From NCBI RefSeq assembly GCF_028736215.1, contig NZ_CP117883.1:682001-746000 (forward strand): a stretch of DNA of 64,000 bases, read 5' to 3'. The notes under the pieces were generated by a model that saw only the letters and a program-made list of their open reading frames with translations, had not been told where the DNA came from and searched no databases. This DNA is from Mucilaginibacter sp. KACC 22773 (GTDB lineage: Bacteria > Bacteroidota > Bacteroidia > Sphingobacteriales > Sphingobacteriaceae). A program made the translations under genes and the position numbers. This document shows, in pieces, positions 18,135-26,978 of the stretch. Position 1 is the stretch's first letter. The number at the start of each line of letters is the position of its first letter.

Positions 18135-18325
18135 GGTGTTATTAAATTATATGGAAAGGGAAATTTAGAGAGTTTTCCCGTATTATATAGTAATTACATT
18201 GCTTGAAGTTTTATCGGCACCCTCCAAACACGCAATAGGGCAGTCACTCTAACATTTTATAAATATTTCCTTTAGTTAATTCACTCATTGATAATGTTCA
18301 GTTATCTATCATTTATGGAACAATG

Positions 18326-18353
18326 TATAAATATCCGCATGCGGATATTTATA
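18326..18353. promoter_or_regulatory. Perfect 28-bp palindrome upstream of the MBL gene
   Basis: TATAAATATCCGCA is followed directly by its exact reverse complement TGCGGATATTTATA with no spacer, 122 bases before the MBL start codon. With no loop and no T-tract it reads as a protein-binding operator rather than an RNA hairpin. The XRE protein encoded upstream is the likely ligand. Confidence 0.6.
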
Positions 18354-18474
18354 TTAACTTGATTAATAAGGGTTTAAAAAACAACTTCTTAGAACTGCAT
18401 TTCAATGGCCGTCATGTTAATATACCTGATTATTTTTTTAGCTTTATATTTTAATTCAACACAAACCATTATAA

Positions 18475-19554
18475 ATGGCCGGCTCAAATCTTATCATCAA
18501 CGCCTTATTGGCCGGAAACGGAGATTGCCTAATAATTAACTATTATTCGGAGGAATACGGCACTGTCAATATTATGATTGATGGCGGTAACGGTAAGTCT
18601 ATTTACCAGGATCACCTCCAAAAAGTAGTAGAAAAAATCGTTAATAGCGAACAGCTTATTAATTTGGCGATAATTACCCATTTGGATCAAGACCATATTA
18701 AGGGAATAATTTATTTGACACGAGATATACAAGACGCCCAAAGCCCGATCAAAAAAGAAAGCGTTGGCCAATATTGGTTTAACTCTGCCTTTTCTGAAAA
18801 AGTTTATCGCAAAGCACCGGAGCAGTTTGATATCAGTGCGAAAGAAATGAAGGAATTGGAAGAATTTCTTCATAACGAACCCGACCATCGCTGGAATATC
18901 AAAGAAAAAATAACGTTTCCGCTGGTAAAAAATATCTTAGGTGCAGCCATAACCATTTTATCCCCAAATGAGGACATGCTCCGTTTGTTTTCCGATGAAT
19001 ACGCTGATTTGGATGTGGGCGCAACCGGTAACGATTATGGGTATTCCATTAAAGAGCTTTATGATAGTGAGCAAAACAGATTCGATAAGGGTGATGAAGA
19101 CCTGGATATAAAGCTTGAAAATGCCACCAGTATTGCCTTTCTGTTTGAACATGCAGGAAAATCTTTACTTCATATGGGTGATGCCATACCCGTGGTTATT
19201 GATGCAGCGATAGCTCAACTTTTAACAAAACGAAAGATTTCCCCCCTAAAAGTAGATGTGGTTAAATTATCTCACCATGCCAGCCGGAAAAGCATCAGTT
19301 TTAAATTCCTGGACATGGTAAGTACATCAAAATACATTATCTGCGCGAATGGATTGAAGGCCAGATTGCCTAACAAGTCGACTTTTGCGAAAATACTCCT
19401 CCATCCTCAACGCGATATGAGCAAACACATTGAATTTTATTTTAATTATCCTGACTTTTCAAACCGTCTAAATTTTACGGAAGAGGAAAAAACGCTGTAT
19501 AATTTTTCATGCCATGATGCTAACTTCGAACATGGTTATTGTTTACCCTTATAA
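18475..19554 (+). CDS. ComEC/Rec2-type metallo-beta-lactamase-fold hydrolase
   Basis: A 359-residue soluble MBL-fold protein. Metal-binding motifs are THLDQDH (69-74), LLHMGDA near 235 and KLSHHAS near 265-270, the order and spacing of ComEC-type MBL domains. NGDCLIINY near the start is also typical. In this branch the fold is usually a nuclease or phosphodiesterase. There is no membrane segment, unlike ComEC itself. Its 3' end overlaps the start of the protease-RT gene by 16 bases, implying translational coupling. MBL proteins paired with trypsin-like proteases are known in defence systems such as AVAST type 1 (from memory), which supports an effector role. Confidence 0.85.
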   Translation: MAGSNLIINALLAGNGDCLIINYYSEEYGTVNIMIDGGNGKSIYQDHLQKVVEKIVNSEQLINLAIITHLDQDHIKGIIYLTRDIQDAQSPIKKESVGQYWFNSAFSEKVYRKAPEQFDISAKEMKELEEFLHNEPDHRWNIKEKITFPLVKNILGAAITILSPNEDMLRLFSDEYADLDVGATGNDYGYSIKELYDSEQNRFDKGDEDLDIKLENATSIAFLFEHAGKSLLHMGDAIPVVIDAAIAQLLTKRKISPLKVDVVKLSHHASRKSISFKFLDMVSTSKYIICANGLKARLPNKSTFAKILLHPQRDMSKHIEFYFNYPDFSNRLNFTEEEKTLYNFSCHDANFEHGYCLPL

Positions 19555-22034
19555 CCGAACTATTGACGACTACAACTGAATTTCTGCTCAATAATATCGC
19601 TGTACGGCTGACCACCAAAATCCTTGTTGCCGGGCAAGTACGTCCGGATGTGCATGGTAGTGGCGTCATCTATTATACGACAAAGGATTGCGGCTATATG
19701 TATGTATTTACAGCACTTCATTGCGTTCTTGGCAGAAGAACACATTCAGCAGAGGGTAATACTTATGAATATGCTATAAAGGATGTTGACCATGTATTGG
19801 TAGAGCATAATCCCAATCTTGATTCATCTGCCTTTAAAAGCGAAAAAGTGGCGGTGGCGGAGATTATCGTTGACTCCCAGAACGACTTTTGCATCCTGAA
19901 GGTTGAAAAAATGCTGGTTTCCCATATCCCCAATTTCCCAGAAATCGTCATTCATTCAAACAAGCGCAAGGAGGGAACGTTCAGATCGGCCGGGTTCTTA
20001 TCATCAAATGACCGGAAGAACCTGACATTTATCAATTTCAATTATGCGGGCGCATCGCCGGATAAGATGCTCGTCGTTACCACACAGGGTGGCATTGATG
20101 GAGAAGACGCCACTGCAAAAATCGGAGGTTATTCTGGTAGCGGTTTAATGATGAAAAAGGTGCCTGTTTTGTGCGGCCTGGTAACCAAACTCAATGATGA
20201 AACTGCATTTGCCGGAAATGTTCATGTGAAAGACCTGAGCTATTTGCCAATCAACGAATTGCTCAACACACATGATTCGACTAATGAGAAGATCAGGTAT
20301 ACCAGCGATGCTCACCATATTATCATTAATGAAGACGGCGATCTCATCGATTTAAGTAAAGTGGAAGTGAATGGTGTCAAATTGAATATTTGGAAGGCTG
20401 TCGGTAACATCAGGAAAGATCTGGCAGATGATTGGTTTCAGGACCCTTTGCGATTTAAAGACATCCTTTACTCTGCAGATATTTATAAGCTGATCAAAGC
20501 AAACCTGGCTAATGGCAAATACCAGCCAAAAGACCCTGAACTATACGCGATTCCAAAGGAAGGATTTACCACACGAAAGGCGGTACAAACTGCATTTTTA
20601 GACAGGGTGATTTACCAGGCCGCAGTTGACCATCTGGCCAATGAACTGGATAACAAGGTCATCTCCAGTCATGTCTATTCTGTGCGATATAATTATAACG
20701 TCACTAATAATCACGATTACTTTTTTTTTCATACGGTAGAACAGTGGCGAAAATTCCAGTATCAGATACATGATACCATTAATCCAGCTATGCCGTACCT
20801 TGTAGCAACCGATATTACCAATTTTTACGATAACATCGCTGCGCATAGCTTGCAAACAGCCTTAACAGAACACAGGATCAATGTGAGCGATAAATCCGCT
20901 TATGACAGCGCTTGTGCAATTGTTATCGAACAAATCAGAAAATGGCAGAGCAACACCGGGCCGCTGAGTGATGGGATACCGCAAAACCGGGAGCCGTCTG
21001 CATTTTTAGCAAATCTCCTGCTCGCCAATGTGGATAAGCAAATGATAGCGGACTTCCCACACTATTACAGGTATATGGACGATATCCGCATTACTTGTAA
21101 AGATAAGTTTGAGGCCCGGAGAGCCCTGATGTTCCTGATCGACAAATTATCGGAAATAGGTTTAAATTTAAATTCACAAAAGACAAAGATTCTTAATTAT
21201 AATGACGGTGCAGACAGAGGCAAAATTGAAGAATACACCCCGGCGCTGGATAAAGAAATCGAACAAATCTGCAGTCTGATGGATTCGGGAAAATCACGGG
21301 AGGTGCAAATATCAGTGATCATGGTAAATAAAATGTTCCATGAGTCACTATCCGATATTCACGATTTGACCAAACGCAAGAAATTCAAATTCGCGATAGA
21401 GCGCTTACAACGGTTTTCCCGTACCCCATTGTTAAAGGATCTGATCAACTTTTCAGAAATCGTAAAAGCGATCATTGAGCGTTTTGAAGATAATCCCTGG
21501 TACTCTGAAATTTATACCCGCTTTTTGCTGACAGTAGACCGGCAGTACATTACCAATGATTTGCTTGCCATTTTAATCCCGTTAGTAATTAATGCGAGTA
21601 AGAACATCTACACCTGGCAATCTTATTTGATCCTGAAGCTTTTAGCCTTTCACCAGGTTGCCGATACGGAACTTCAACAGTTTGCTCAGAAAATAATCAA
21701 CCATTCACAGGGAGTAGAAAAAGCACCTGTTGTTGCGGGTGCTTGTCTTTACCTGGCATCGGTCGATACGACCTCCATCAATTTAATCAAGTCTTCATTC
21801 AATCGCGGCTATTTTCAAAGCCATCTGTCAAAAAGATGCGCGTTAATATGCCTTCAATCCATTGCCCCGGGTGATCTAAATAATAGCTACCTGGATGCAG
21901 TAGATAAAGAGATTCATTTGAAAGCATATAATAAGTTTACAGAATTCGGGAAACAGTCATTTGTTTACGGTTTGCCAAAATTGAAGGTCAATCAAATATC
22001 CAGGGACTTACCACAAATCATTTCGTTGCTATGA
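19539..22034 (+). CDS. Trypsin-like protease fused to a reverse transcriptase
   Basis: This 831-residue protein carries two catalytic domains. Residues 1-245 form a trypsin-like serine protease with an apparent full triad: H61 in FTALHC, D116 in NDFCIL and S199 in GYSGSG. Residues ~300-560 form a reverse transcriptase: motif A VATDITNFYDN (D425), motif B GIPQNREPSAFLANLLL (~479-495) and YMDD (512-515). The C-terminal 270 residues are helical and unassigned, as in Abi/DRT-type RTs. The start is TTG at 19539 or possibly TTG at 19563; the first ATG comes only at codon 54, inside the protease. It overlaps MBL by 16 bases and the polymerase by 4 (ATGA). It is not a group II intron RT: no maturase or HNH part is seen. 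Confidence 0.85.
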   Translation: MFTLITELLTTTTEFLLNNIAVRLTTKILVAGQVRPDVHGSGVIYYTTKDCGYMYVFTALHCVLGRRTHSAEGNTYEYAIKDVDHVLVEHNPNLDSSAFKSEKVAVAEIIVDSQNDFCILKVEKMLVSHIPNFPEIVIHSNKRKEGTFRSAGFLSSNDRKNLTFINFNYAGASPDKMLVVTTQGGIDGEDATAKIGGYSGSGLMMKKVPVLCGLVTKLNDETAFAGNVHVKDLSYLPINELLNTHDSTNEKIRYTSDAHHIIINEDGDLIDLSKVEVNGVKLNIWKAVGNIRKDLADDWFQDPLRFKDILYSADIYKLIKANLANGKYQPKDPELYAIPKEGFTTRKAVQTAFLDRVIYQAAVDHLANELDNKVISSHVYSVRYNYNVTNNHDYFFFHTVEQWRKFQYQIHDTINPAMPYLVATDITNFYDNIAAHSLQTALTEHRINVSDKSAYDSACAIVIEQIRKWQSNTGPLSDGIPQNREPSAFLANLLLANVDKQMIADFPHYYRYMDDIRITCKDKFEARRALMFLIDKLSEIGLNLNSQKTKILNYNDGADRGKIEEYTPALDKEIEQICSLMDSGKSREVQISVIMVNKMFHESLSDIHDLTKRKKFKFAIERLQRFSRTPLLKDLINFSEIVKAIIERFEDNPWYSEIYTRFLLTVDRQYITNDLLAILIPLVINASKNIYTWQSYLILKLLAFHQVADTELQQFAQKIINHSQGVEKAPVVAGACLYLASVDTTSINLIKSSFNRGYFQSHLSKRCALICLQSIAPGDLNNSYLDAVDKEIHLKAYNKFTEFGKQSFVYGLPKLKVNQISRDLPQIISLL

Positions 22035-23650
22035 ACCAATTTGTCATCAATAATTTATCAGTAGCGAGTGGTGCTGGGCATTCCACCTTTTACGTTTATG
22101 ACGGCTCAGCCTACAAGACAGTAACTTCTATGGCTTTGATAGCAGAAGAAAAGACGAATATTATATCTTTCGATTGGGATAATGTTATTTCCTGGCTAAG
22201 CGCACGCAAAGAGGCGATGCCCAAATACATCATTGATATTGAACAAATTGCAAAACAGTTGTACGGGCAAAAAAAAGCCAGGCAGGATTTATTGCCGTGG
22301 TCCGTTTGGAATATTTTAAGAGCATTCTATAATGAGGATACCGAAAAGGATGATTTTAAAAAAACACAGAAATTGTATCAGGGACTCGCCGATGCGGATG
22401 AACCGGAACGGCAGCGGCTTTTTTATCGAATGCTCTCAGCGATGTACACTTGCTATGAACAGCAACTCAAAGAGTTGAATGCGAAAGGTGAATATGACCG
22501 ATTTTATCATGTTGAACGACCTATACGTGTCATCAACTTAGAGCGTACTTATAAAGGAATTACTATCAATACCGGCAGTGTTTCTAATTGGGTAAGTCAG
22601 CTTAGCCATGAGGTATATAAACTCCGGAACCGGCTTCAATTGGAATTTGATATTGTATCTCCGACGGATGTAAAGACGGTGCTGAGCAAAATTGAAGATA
22701 AAGCGTTGATCCGGGAAGCAAGAGAATTGATAGAAGAAAAAGGCTATTATTTTTTTTTAAAGGACTCAAAATTAAGGCACCCCTTAATAGAGTTGCTGTA
22801 TCAGGAGAAAAAGTCTACTACTGACCTGAACGCTTTATTATCAATAGGTGCGCTAAACCCTACGCAGCAAAAGATATATCCAGTTTACGACTCTTTCGGC
22901 ACCATTACCGCCAGGACAAAAGTAGTAACGCCCAACTTGCAGAACCTGACAAGGAAATTCAGAAGTATTGTAAGCGCCGATAAAAAGAAAGAGTTATTAT
23001 ATATCGATTATGCGCAATTTGAAGCCGGGATACTTGCTGATGATTCAAAGGATGTCGCCTTAATCAATGCATACAATACTTCCTACATTTATGATTCGAT
23101 TGGTGAAAAAATCCAAGTAGAAAAATACATTACAGATAAAGTGGAACAACTTAAATTTTGCAAAAGCTTATTTTATAAGTATTCCTACGGTATGGATATC
23201 AGCAATAACATCGGTATCCTGAAGGACTTTAAATTAGAAGCACATGCCCCGACGCTTTCCAAATTGATTGTTGATGCTTTTAGTTCTTTTACTACATTGG
23301 ATGCCTACAGGACAGCAATTAAAGAAAAAGCATTGACCGAGAATAAAATCGGAACCCGCGACGGAAACTATCGCTATCGACTTGAAAATGAGAAAAACGT
23401 ATCCTGGGCGATGAGCCAACGAATTCAGGGAACCGCTTCCCTAATCATTAAACGAGCAATTATAAAATTGCGTTCCATTGATAACGAAATAGAATTTCTA
23501 ATTCCAATGCATGACGCAGCTTTATTTCAGGTGCCAAAAGAGACTGCGAAAGAAAAGGAAGATACTATTCAACGGATTTTTGAAGAGGAATTTCTAAAAG
23601 AATGTCCTTCATTGAAGGTTTCTGCAAAGTTTAAGAACTTTTGCGATTAG
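22031..23650 (+). CDS. Family A DNA polymerase, short and divergent
   Basis: A 539-residue PolA-like protein. Before the palm lies ITARTKVVTPNLQNL (~292-306), matching the GRLSSxxPNLQNIP segment. Motif A is DYAQFEAGIL (catalytic D326, E331), motif B is KSLFYKYSYG (K378, Y386), and then come RIQGTASLIIKRA (~464-476) and motif C HDA (H494, D495) with Ala replacing the usual Glu. Both catalytic aspartates are present, so activity is plausible. The N-terminal ~270 residues have no recognisable 5' or 3' exonuclease motif, unlike housekeeping Pol I (~900+ residues). Its ATG overlaps the RT stop codon as ATGA, so it belongs to the same unit. It may copy the RT product into a second strand. Confidence 0.85.
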   Translation: MNQFVINNLSVASGAGHSTFYVYDGSAYKTVTSMALIAEEKTNIISFDWDNVISWLSARKEAMPKYIIDIEQIAKQLYGQKKARQDLLPWSVWNILRAFYNEDTEKDDFKKTQKLYQGLADADEPERQRLFYRMLSAMYTCYEQQLKELNAKGEYDRFYHVERPIRVINLERTYKGITINTGSVSNWVSQLSHEVYKLRNRLQLEFDIVSPTDVKTVLSKIEDKALIREARELIEEKGYYFFLKDSKLRHPLIELLYQEKKSTTDLNALLSIGALNPTQQKIYPVYDSFGTITARTKVVTPNLQNLTRKFRSIVSADKKKELLYIDYAQFEAGILADDSKDVALINAYNTSYIYDSIGEKIQVEKYITDKVEQLKFCKSLFYKYSYGMDISNNIGILKDFKLEAHAPTLSKLIVDAFSSFTTLDAYRTAIKEKALTENKIGTRDGNYRYRLENEKNVSWAMSQRIQGTASLIIKRAIIKLRSIDNEIEFLIPMHDAALFQVPKETAKEKEDTIQRIFEEEFLKECPSLKVSAKFKNFCD

Positions 23651-23756
23651 CATACTATTAAATAAACCGTCCTGTTTTCGTCGTTAATGTTGTTTTGAAA
23701 CTCCTAAAAAATACTGATCGAGAACCAGAACTTAATAATATCCTTAATTTAGATGC

Positions 23757-25838
23757 GTGGAAACAGGCTTCAACGTACAGGATCTGGCTATTAAATTTTT
23801 AGAGGATTGCAACGCACCAGTATTCCTGACGGGCAAGGCCGGAACGGGAAAAACGACACTGCTTCACCGGATTAAAACGGCGAACACTAAAAATATGGCT
23901 GTTGTCGCGCCGACAGCGGTGGCTGCGATCAATGCAGGCGGAACGACAATCCATTCTTTTTTCCAGATGCCTATCGGCCCCCTGCCGCCGAACAGCGGCG
24001 AGCCACTGGCGCTGCGGATGAGCCGTGAAAAAACAGTGCTGCTCATTAAGCTTGAACTGCTGATCATTGATGAGATCAGTATGGTCCGGGCCGATACGCT
24101 CGATTACATCGATACGCTGCTTCGCTATGTGAAAGGTTCGGCCCAGCCCTTCGGCGGGGTCCAGGTGCTGATGATCGGCGATCTTTTTCAGTTGCCGCCG
24201 GTATGGGAACGCGACTGGCCGATCCTTGGCCGTTATTACCAGGGCCCTTACTTTTTTAACAGCCTCGTCCTTCAAAAGCATGATTTTTTTACTTTGGAAC
24301 TTAGCCAAGTCTACCGCCAAACTGACCAGGCTTTTATTTCCATCCTCAATGAGATCCGGCATGGCCAGGTGACTGCTGAGCTGTTGGAACCGCTGAACAA
24401 GCATTACCGTTCTGAAGCAGAGATCGGCACCCTCCAGGATTACGTTACCCTTTCGACCCACGTGCAATCGGTCGACCGGATCAATACGCAGCGCCTGGAA
24501 GGCCTGGAGGGCGCTGCGTTCGTCTATAAAGCTGATGTTACCGGGGAGTTTGCCACGGATGCCTACCCGGCCGAAGCAGAACTTGTCCTCAAGGTGGGTG
24601 CGCAGGTCATGTTCGTCAAGAACGACCTGTCGGGAAAAAAGCAATATTTTAACGGGCGTACGGCGCGGGTCACCGGGCTGCAGGAAACGAGCATCCAGGT
24701 GGCCTTTCTCGATGACCACAGCGAATTCGAAGTGCTCAAAGAAACCTGGCAAAACGTAAAATTCGCCTTGTCGGCTTCAGAAAAGAAGATTAATGAGACC
24801 AGCGCCGGCTCATTTACGCAGTATCCCTTGCGGCTGGCCTGGGCGATCACGATCCATAAAAGCCAGGGCCTGACCTTCGATAAAGCGGTCATAGACGTTA
24901 CCTCGGCTTTTGCAGCGGGACAAACCTATGTCGCACTCAGTCGCTGCCGGACGCTGGAAGGGATCGTATTGCGTTCCCCGATCAGGCCTGAAAATGTAAA
25001 GACCGCACCGGCCATCGTGGACTTCATGACAGCGGCGACATCAGGTTCGCCGGACCTGGCCACCTTAGCCGTAGCCAAAAAAATATCGGAATTTAACGTG
25101 ATCAGCGACGCCTTCAATTTCGGAGTGCTGTCAGATGCCTGGACAGGCTTTAAAGACCAGCTGGAAAAACAAGCCGGGGACGCCGGGACGATCAATGCGC
25201 AGGAAGCCGTCGCGATGACCAAAGTATTCGGCAGCGAGCTCAGGGCCGTTGGTGACCGTTTTATTCAAAAAGAGCTGCGGCAGGGCCTGCCGCGGGCCGT
25301 GCTCCAGGAGCGCATCAATGCGGCGGCGGCGTTTTTCCAGCCCAAGCTATCAGGCCTGCAAGCGCAATTGGAGCATATCCTGCTGCAATTGCCTGGCAGC
25401 GAGCTGGAGTCCGAATTTTATAACCGCTATAATTACCTGCAGGCGAACATCCGGCAAAAACTGGCGATGCTGCATGGGGCCGTTCACTTTTCTACCGGGG
25501 CAGATATCTTACTTTATGCGCGGGATGCACTGGTCGGCTATAAACCTGTCTTTAAGAATTGGCGGCCCAAGACAACGGCTAAAGATGCCGACGTGGAAAA
25601 CCCCGCGCTATACAAAGCACTGCTGGATTGGCGCGGGGAAACGGCGCAGCAGAAAGGCACGCCTGAATATTCACTGATCTCGGAGAAAATCTTGCGGGAG
25701 ATCGCCAAGAAGCTACCAAAGACCTTCAGCCAGTTATCCGCGATCAAGAATTTCGGGGAGCAGCGCGCGCAGGAATATGGTGAGGCGATCCTCCGGATGG
25801 TCAGGGAATTCCTGGGGGAAGGCGATAGACTATTTTGA
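23757..25838 (+). CDS. Pif1-like superfamily 1 helicase with HRDC-type C-terminus
   Basis: A 693-residue helicase with a probable GTG start. Motifs in order: Walker A GKAGTGKTT (~25-33), APTAVAAINAGGTTIHSFF, Walker B LLIIDEISMV (~102-111), GDLFQLPPV, and C-terminal WAITIHKSQGLTFDKAVID and TYVALSRCRTLEGI. The last ~80 residues (EKILREIAKKLPKTFSQLS to GEAILRMV) match an HRDC nucleic-acid-binding domain. This architecture is common as a chromosomal gene in Bacteroidetes. Codon use is clearly GC-richer than the cassette to the left, so a new composition block starts here. Its end overlaps the convergent HExxH gene by 9 bases. Confidence 0.88.
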   Translation: METGFNVQDLAIKFLEDCNAPVFLTGKAGTGKTTLLHRIKTANTKNMAVVAPTAVAAINAGGTTIHSFFQMPIGPLPPNSGEPLALRMSREKTVLLIKLELLIIDEISMVRADTLDYIDTLLRYVKGSAQPFGGVQVLMIGDLFQLPPVWERDWPILGRYYQGPYFFNSLVLQKHDFFTLELSQVYRQTDQAFISILNEIRHGQVTAELLEPLNKHYRSEAEIGTLQDYVTLSTHVQSVDRINTQRLEGLEGAAFVYKADVTGEFATDAYPAEAELVLKVGAQVMFVKNDLSGKKQYFNGRTARVTGLQETSIQVAFLDDHSEFEVLKETWQNVKFALSASEKKINETSAGSFTQYPLRLAWAITIHKSQGLTFDKAVIDVTSAFAAGQTYVALSRCRTLEGIVLRSPIRPENVKTAPAIVDFMTAATSGSPDLATLAVAKKISEFNVISDAFNFGVLSDAWTGFKDQLEKQAGDAGTINAQEAVAMTKVFGSELRAVGDRFIQKELRQGLPRAVLQERINAAAAFFQPKLSGLQAQLEHILLQLPGSELESEFYNRYNYLQANIRQKLAMLHGAVHFSTGADILLYARDALVGYKPVFKNWRPKTTAKDADVENPALYKALLDWRGETAQQKGTPEYSLISEKILREIAKKLPKTFSQLSAIKNFGEQRAQEYGEAILRMVREFLGEGDRLF

Positions 25839-26978
25839 GCCGGCTGTGTTCAGGCCGAACTGTGCTTTCAACCCGTTGATCACGTCGGTCTCATGTTGAT
25901 AGAAGTTTAGCGGGTCGGTCTGGGCAGTTTGCCAGGCGGCCGACAGTAATTCAGACACAGACTTATTCTGCGCGCCCAGAAGTTCTGTGCAGGGCGCCAG
26001 GTCGGCGTTATCATAAAAGCCGATGAACTCGTCAATGATCAGCTTGAACAGCTTATCCGGGTAGATCAGTTTATAGGCGGACGGCCGGAAGATCTCCGCT
26101 TCGCTCAGAAAGCGCTGCCAGGTCTCCTCGATCTGCTTTTTCTCTTCGGCGAGGCCCAGTTTTTCGAGCATCAGCAGGATGATCCGCATCCTGGCCTCAT
26201 TGGCCGGGTGGGTATCGTTATATTCAAAGATCTTGGAGGAGCCGTGATCCGCGGAGATCAGTTTGAGGTTCGTCCAGGCGTAGGCCGCACCGGTCATATA
26301 GGTACCGGCTAGGTCACAGGAAAACTCCTCCAGCCAGGATACCTGCCAGAGGTATTTCGCGCGCTCCACTTCCGCTCCAAAATGGGCGTGCTGCTTTTTA
26401 TCATGCAGGGTCGCGATCTCTCGTTTGAAGTGCTTTTCGATCTCCGGGGCGGAAAGCTCACAACTGCGGCCTTCGTACATCGAGTACAGCAAATGGCCGA
26501 TCTCGTGGTACATGTCGGGCAGGTTCAGCAAACTGTTCTCCTCACCCGAAGGGATGGCGATGATCTCGAGCATGGGTACGGCCCAGTAATAATAGTCATG
26601 GTTACTGATCGTCGAAACGATGGGCGGCACGGAAGTGATGCGGTGCTCTTTGTAGATCTTCTTGATCAGCCGGTAAAAAAAGATCTCCGGGTCGCCGTAG
26701 TTCTTGATCGCCAGGAAGCGGTAAGTATGGTACGCGTTGAATTCCCGGTTCAGCCGGTTGTACTGAAACAGGTAATTCCCCGAAAGGTTATCATACTCCA
26801 GGCCGCCGATCTCCAGCGCCTGCTGGATGGGCTTACGGATCTCCCGGATCTTTAAAAGCGTGCTTTCGATGAAGCGGGTGCGGTAATCTTCATGATGCTC
26901 CATCCCGTTGATCTCAGCGATCACCAGGTCGATGCGGTGCAGCAGGTCGGCATATAAGGCTTTGACGAAATTCTTCAT
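25830..26978 (-). CDS. HExxH zinc metallopeptidase-like protein
   Basis: I do not recognise the family of this 382-residue protein, but it contains MYHEIGHLLY with a canonical HExxH site (H158, E159, H162). WLEEFSCDLAGTY follows about 57 residues later, and its E217 or E218 could be the third zinc ligand, as in gluzincins. No signal peptide or membrane helix is visible, so it should act in the cytoplasm. It is the last gene of the sigma-Argonaute operon and overlaps the preceding gene by 4 bases (ATGA). A role in cleaving a regulator or activating a partner is an inference from other defence loci. Confidence 0.7.
   Translation of the reverse strand: MKNFVKALYADLLHRIDLVIAEINGMEHHEDYRTRFIESTLLKIREIRKPIQQALEIGGLEYDNLSGNYLFQYNRLNREFNAYHTYRFLAIKNYGDPEIFFYRLIKKIYKEHRITSVPPIVSTISNHDYYYWAVPMLEIIAIPSGEENSLLNLPDMYHEIGHLLYSMYEGRSCELSAPEIEKHFKREIATLHDKKQHAHFGAEVERAKYLWQVSWLEEFSCDLAGTYMTGAAYAWTNLKLISADHGSSKIFEYNDTHPANEARMRIILLMLEKLGLAEEKKQIEETWQRFLSEAEIFRPSAYKLIYPDKLFKLIIDEFIGFYDNADLAPCTELLGAQNKSVSELLSAAWQTAQTDPLNFYQHETDVINGLKAQFGLNTAGSK

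Larger units (their letters stand above)
18040..18474 (+). other. Long leader region before the MBL-RT-polymerase cassette
   Basis: This 435-base gap holds an imperfect repeat-like element (18060-18134) and a perfect 28-bp palindrome (18326-18353), both listed separately. It is long enough to encode a structured non-coding RNA template for the reverse transcriptase. By eye I could not find a convincing msr/msd fold with inverted a1/a2 ends. No reading frame in it looks real. Confidence 0.4.

Noticed and set aside
18040-18474. Retron msr/msd call for the RT leader
   Set aside because: No pair of long complementary a1/a2 ends or priming guanosine context could be found by eye, so only a possible non-coding RNA was noted.
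23799-24752. 317-codon frame on the minus strand opposite the Pif1-like helicase
   Set aside because: The plus strand carries clear helicase motifs throughout; this frame is a by-product of high GC in third positions.
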